Assembly (NCBI GenBank): GCA_900315345.1
Contig: OMYP01000005.1
Span: 62,001 to 126,000, forward strand
Length of the DNA stretch: 64,000 bases
Reading direction: 5' to 3'
From: an uncultured Selenomonadales bacterium
GTDB taxonomy: Bacteria > Bacillota > Negativicutes > Acidaminococcales > Acidaminococcaceae
Shown: positions 61,529 through 64,000 of the stretch, piece after piece
How positions within the stretch are numbered: the stretch's first letter is position 1
Layout of the letters: each line of letters opens with the position of its first letter
Made by a program: the position numbers and the translations under genes
Notes under the pieces: generated by a model
What the model was told of the DNA's origin: nothing
The model's database searches: none
Seen by the model: the letters and a program-made list of their open reading frames with translations, nothing else

Positions 61529-62287
61529 ATGGATGCTTACACCCAATATCTTATCATCTGCCCCCTGCTGTTTTTAGGGGGCTTTGTAGACTCCATCGCC
61601 GGAGGCGGCGGTCTCATCACCCTGCCTGCTTACCTGCTGGCAGGCCTCCCTCCCCATCTGGCCCTGGGCACCAACAAATTCAGCTCCGCCATGGGCACCA
61701 CCATTTCCACCGCCCGGCTGGCCCTGAACGGGTTCATCAAACTGCGCCCTGCCCTCATCTGTATCGCCGGAGCTTTTATCGGTTCCTCTATCGGATCCCG
61801 CCTGGCCCTCCTCATCAGCGATGAAATTTTCAACAAGCTGCTGATTATCGTGCTGCCCATCGCCGCCTTTTACGTAATGCGCAACAAAGGGTTAAGCCAG
61901 GACCCGGAAAGTTACGTGGATAAAACCGACAGCAGAACGCCCCTGCGGATTGCGGTCATCGCGTTTTTCATCGGCGGCTACGACGGCTTTTACGGGCCCG
62001 GCGCCGGCACCTTCTTGCTGCTGGCCCTGACAGGCTGGGCCGCGTTGGACGTGCGCAACGCCGCGGGCCTGACGAAAGCCGCCAACCTGACCTCCAACAT
62101 CGCCGCCCTCATCACCTTTATCCTCAGCGGCAACGTAGATTACCAGCTGGGGCTGGCTGGGGCCGTCTGCAACATTGCGGGGGCTTACATCGGCGCCGGC
62201 ATGGTCCTGACCAAAGCCAATAAAATTGTGAAGCCCCTGATCATTGTGGTACTGGCATTACTGTTTATCAAAATCATAACAAAATAA
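61529..62287 (+). CDS. TauE/SafE family sulfite/organic-anion permease
   Basis: 252 residues with about seven or eight membrane spans. Start LIICPLLFLGGFVDSIAGGG and the repeat half FFIGGYDGFYGPGAGTFLLL are the twin TauE/SafE signatures. Relatives move sulfite, sulfoacetate or other anions out of the cell. The substrate is not determinable here. AAGG precedes the ATG. Downstream of the racemase, perhaps co-transcribed. Confidence 0.9.
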   Translation: MDAYTQYLIICPLLFLGGFVDSIAGGGGLITLPAYLLAGLPPHLALGTNKFSSAMGTTISTARLALNGFIKLRPALICIAGAFIGSSIGSRLALLISDEIFNKLLIIVLPIAAFYVMRNKGLSQDPESYVDKTDSRTPLRIAVIAFFIGGYDGFYGPGAGTFLLLALTGWAALDVRNAAGLTKAANLTSNIAALITFILSGNVDYQLGLAGAVCNIAGAYIGAGMVLTKANKIVKPLIIVVLALLFIKIITK

Positions 62288-62304
62288 ATTTTTTCGATAC
62301 AGAC

Positions 62305-62340
62305 CGCCTTTCCTGTTCTTCAGGGAAGGCGTATTTTTTT
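62305..62340 (+). terminator. terminator behind the TauE-type gene
   Basis: GCCTTTCCTG (62306-62315) pairs with CAGGGAAGGC (62321-62330), followed by GTATTTTTTT. Confidence 0.85.
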
Positions 62341-62393
62341 ACCGGCCTTACCGTTGATTCCGCTAATTCATCTTAATAAAATATATATTCTTG

Positions 62394-62422
62394 TTGATAA
62401 TAAATCTTATAAATGATAAAAT
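62394..62422 (+). promoter_or_regulatory. promoter with a 150-nt leader
   Basis: TTGATA (62394-62399), 17-bp spacer, TAAAAT (62417-62422). The leader to 62575 has pairings GGCAG/CTGCC and AAGCT/AGCTT, the latter close to the ribosome site. No known riboswitch was recognised. Confidence 0.6.
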
Positions 62423-62575
62423 AAGGTAGCGGCATAAACAGGCAGAATCTCTTCAGCAGCACCTGCCTCCGCGTATGGGGCAACAGGAATAAATGGAACG
62501 CTGATGGAATCGGATTTTTATAATGCTATCAACACAATCAACTAACGAAAAAGCTTTTCAGCTTGGGAGGTTAAC

Positions 62576-62977
62576 ATGGCAGAACGGAGAATCACATACG
62601 ACAACGAACTGGAGATCATGATCGAAGATTATCTGGCCAATCCGCTGGAAGCGGAACTGGAACGGGTCATTGAGGGGCTGACGGAAGAAGAACAGGCAGA
62701 ACGGAAAGCCAACGTGCAGCAGGTACTGGAAGGCCGGGAAAAATTTGAGATACCCAGCGCCCAGGTGCTCCACAACATCATGGAAGTGTGGCGGGCCTTC
62801 CGCCCATCCGTTTACAAAAAATTAAAACGCATGGAAAGCATGCCCCTGGAAGCGGAACGGCTGTTGCAGGAACAGGGCCGCATCAAATCAAAACTCCCTT
62901 ACAACCGGGAGACCACCGACATGTTTGCCATGGTTGGCAAAGACGAAGACCCTCTGAATGAGTATCCGGATTATTAA
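62576..62977 (+). CDS. small charged protein of unknown function
   Basis: 133 residues; GGGAGG 6 bp before the ATG. Very rich in Glu, Arg and Lys and largely helical (MIEDYLANPLEAELERVIEG, EEEQAERKANVQQVLEGREK). No Cys, signal peptide or membrane span. A cytosolic or nucleic-acid-associated protein is a guess. Converges on meaB. Confidence 0.75.
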   Translation: MAERRITYDNELEIMIEDYLANPLEAELERVIEGLTEEEQAERKANVQQVLEGREKFEIPSAQVLHNIMEVWRAFRPSVYKKLKRMESMPLEAERLLQEQGRIKSKLPYNRETTDMFAMVGKDEDPLNEYPDY

Positions 62978-63046
62978 CATATTAGCAAAACAAAAAAACT
63001 GTACAGTATTTGAAACCTTGCACGCTATTATTATACTTAAAGTTAA

Positions 63047-63080
63047 AACCCCTGCCCGCAGTACAACGGACAGGGGTTCA
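63047..63080. terminator. terminator behind the small charged protein
   Basis: AACCCCTG-CCG (63047-63057) pairs with CGG-CAGGGGTT (63067-63078). T-rich on both sides. Confidence 0.7.
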
Positions 63081-63180
63081 TTTATTGCACAGCAGCCAAG
63101 GCGGTAGCCGCTGTGAAACGCCTTTTTATACGCCGGGCCTAAAGCCGGCAAAATTTTTGCAAAAACTTTAGCAACTGACC

Positions 63181-63216
63181 GGCAGGAAGTGATCAGGTTT
63201 CCTGCCCTTCTTTTTT
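63181..63216 (+). terminator. second terminator before meaB
   Basis: GGCAGGAA (63181-63188) pairs with TTCCTGCC (63199-63206), followed on the plus strand by CTTCTTTTTT. Confidence 0.65.
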
Positions 63217-63240
63217 CGCGCCATTGCGCGTCGTGTTTCT

Positions 63241-64000
63241 TTACAGCTTGCCGCTCTCGTAATGCTTGGCAGCCGCACGGTCCATATCAAAGCAGCGGAT
63301 CAGCTCGGTAACGGCCTGGCTGGGAGAGATCAGCCCGTTGACCACGGAATGTTCAACCAGCGGGATACGTCCTTTGATCATGGGATCGTTAAAGAACAGG
63401 TTATGCAGGTGTTCGTCGATCATGCCGCGTACCCAGGACAACAGCTGGGCTTTGCGGCGCTTCTGGAACACGCCGGACTCTTTCGTTTCTTTTTCAAACT
63501 TCCGCATCACGGCCCACAGTTCGGGCAAACCGTCGTGGGTCAGGGCAGAGCATTTGTAAGCGTGGGTCTTCCACCCTTCCGTTGCCGGACGGATGAATTC
63601 CACCATACGTTCGTATTCGCCCTGGGTCACAGTAGCCCGGGCCAGGTTCTCGCCATCGGCTTTATTGACCACAATGGCGTCTGCCAGTTCCATAATACCT
63701 TTTTTGATTCCCTGCAGGTCATCCCCTGCACCGGTGAGCACTACCAGCATAAAGAAGTCGACCATGTTGCGGACCGTGGTTTCCGACTGGCCTACGCCTA
63801 CGGTTTCCACCAGGATCACGTCATACCCTGCCGCTTCGCAGAGCATCATGGTCTCCCGGCTTTTGCGGGCCACGCCGCCCAGCGTACCGCCGGAAGGAGT
63901 GGGACGGATGAAGCAGTTGGGTTCCCGTGACAGGTTCTGCATACGGGTCTTATCCCCCAGGATGGAACCGCCCGTCAGAGGGCTGGTGGGGTCGACGGCC
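63241..64000 (-). CDS. meaB: methylmalonyl-CoA mutase-associated GTPase, 5' end outside window
   Basis: 253 codons visible; the frame is open to the right edge ([20 protein letters not shown] just inside it), so the start and the P-loop are missing. MeaB/ArgK family of the SIMIBI GTPases: switch region [46 protein letters not shown]. The C-terminal [10 protein letters not shown] dimerisation part is present. It loads and protects adenosylcobalamin in methylmalonyl-CoA mutase. The mutase genes are expected beyond the right edge, which would fit propionate metabolism. Confidence 0.95.
   Translation of the reverse strand, partial: AVDPTSPLTGGSILGDKTRMQNLSREPNCFIRPTPSGGTLGGVARKSRETMMLCEAAGYDVILVETVGVGQSETTVRNMVDFFMLVVLTGAGDDLQGIKKGIMELADAIVVNKADGENLARATVTQGEYERMVEFIRPATEGWKTHAYKCSALTHDGLPELWAVMRKFEKETKESGVFQKRRKAQLLSWVRGMIDEHLHNLFFNDPMIKGRIPLVEHSVVNGLISPSQAVTELIRCFDMDRAAAKHYESGKL

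Overview
The window reads as a chromosomal stretch of a diderm Firmicute of the class Negativicutes. Two groups of genes support this. One is outer-membrane: a giant filamentous adhesin with an extended signal peptide and an autotransporter with a C-terminal beta-barrel. The other is Firmicute-type housekeeping: FapR, FabK, PlsX, the YceD-RpmF pair, TmcAL and FolE2. A MeaB GTPase at the right edge hints at a B12-dependent methylmalonyl-CoA mutase, as in propionate-forming members of the class. The genus is not certain; an Acidaminococcaceae/Veillonellaceae-like organism is a guess.

Layout. 1-18.0 kb, minus strand: an LktA-type adhesin (more than 4,568 codons, running off the left edge), preceded by an autotransporter with a metalloprotease-like head. 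18.0-20.2 kb, plus strand: a divergent histidine kinase and response regulator. 20.3-23.4 kb, minus: folK, folP, folE2 and a QueD-family gene. 23.6-26.2 kb: trmL, a secreted glucosaminidase and a metallo-beta-lactamase-fold protein. 26.4-35.4 kb, minus: a compact fatty-acid/phospholipid block, yceD-rpmF then fapR-plsX-fabH-fabD-fabG-acpP-fabK-fabF-rnc, with a candidate FapR operator. 35.7-39.3 kb: tmcAL (plus), then rsmD, coaD and a coiled-coil gene (minus). 39.5-46.8 kb: a TPM/LemA pair, tRNA-Val, brnQ, tyrS, tRNA-Pro and a repeat-rich zinc-ribbon protein. 47-54.3 kb: a second zinc-ribbon protein, an esterase-like gene beside two MaoC-fold genes, an LRAT-fold protein, RidA, small conserved genes, a nitroreductase and an orphan ABC binding lipoprotein behind an attenuator-like leader. 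54.5-64 kb: two HAD phosphatases, tmRNA, a tag-cupin pair, a flavodoxin-ferredoxin protein, a lipoprotein, an Asp/Glu racemase, a TauE permease, an unknown gene and meaB (5' end outside the window).

How the parts may work together. A 26-bp element, 25/26 identical, lies in front of both the adhesin and the autotransporter. It carries an 11-bp direct repeat that overlaps the -35 region. Beside the second copy sits a divergent two-component system, so the whole may be one surface-adhesion regulon (inference). The folate cluster has no folB, but its QueD-like protein carries the CExxHGH signature of the dual-function PTPS-I/III class, which could fill that gap. Short palindromic repeats are scattered between genes. 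One long palindrome lies between a strong promoter and the mature tmRNA.

No CRISPR array, prophage, transposase or rRNA gene was seen.
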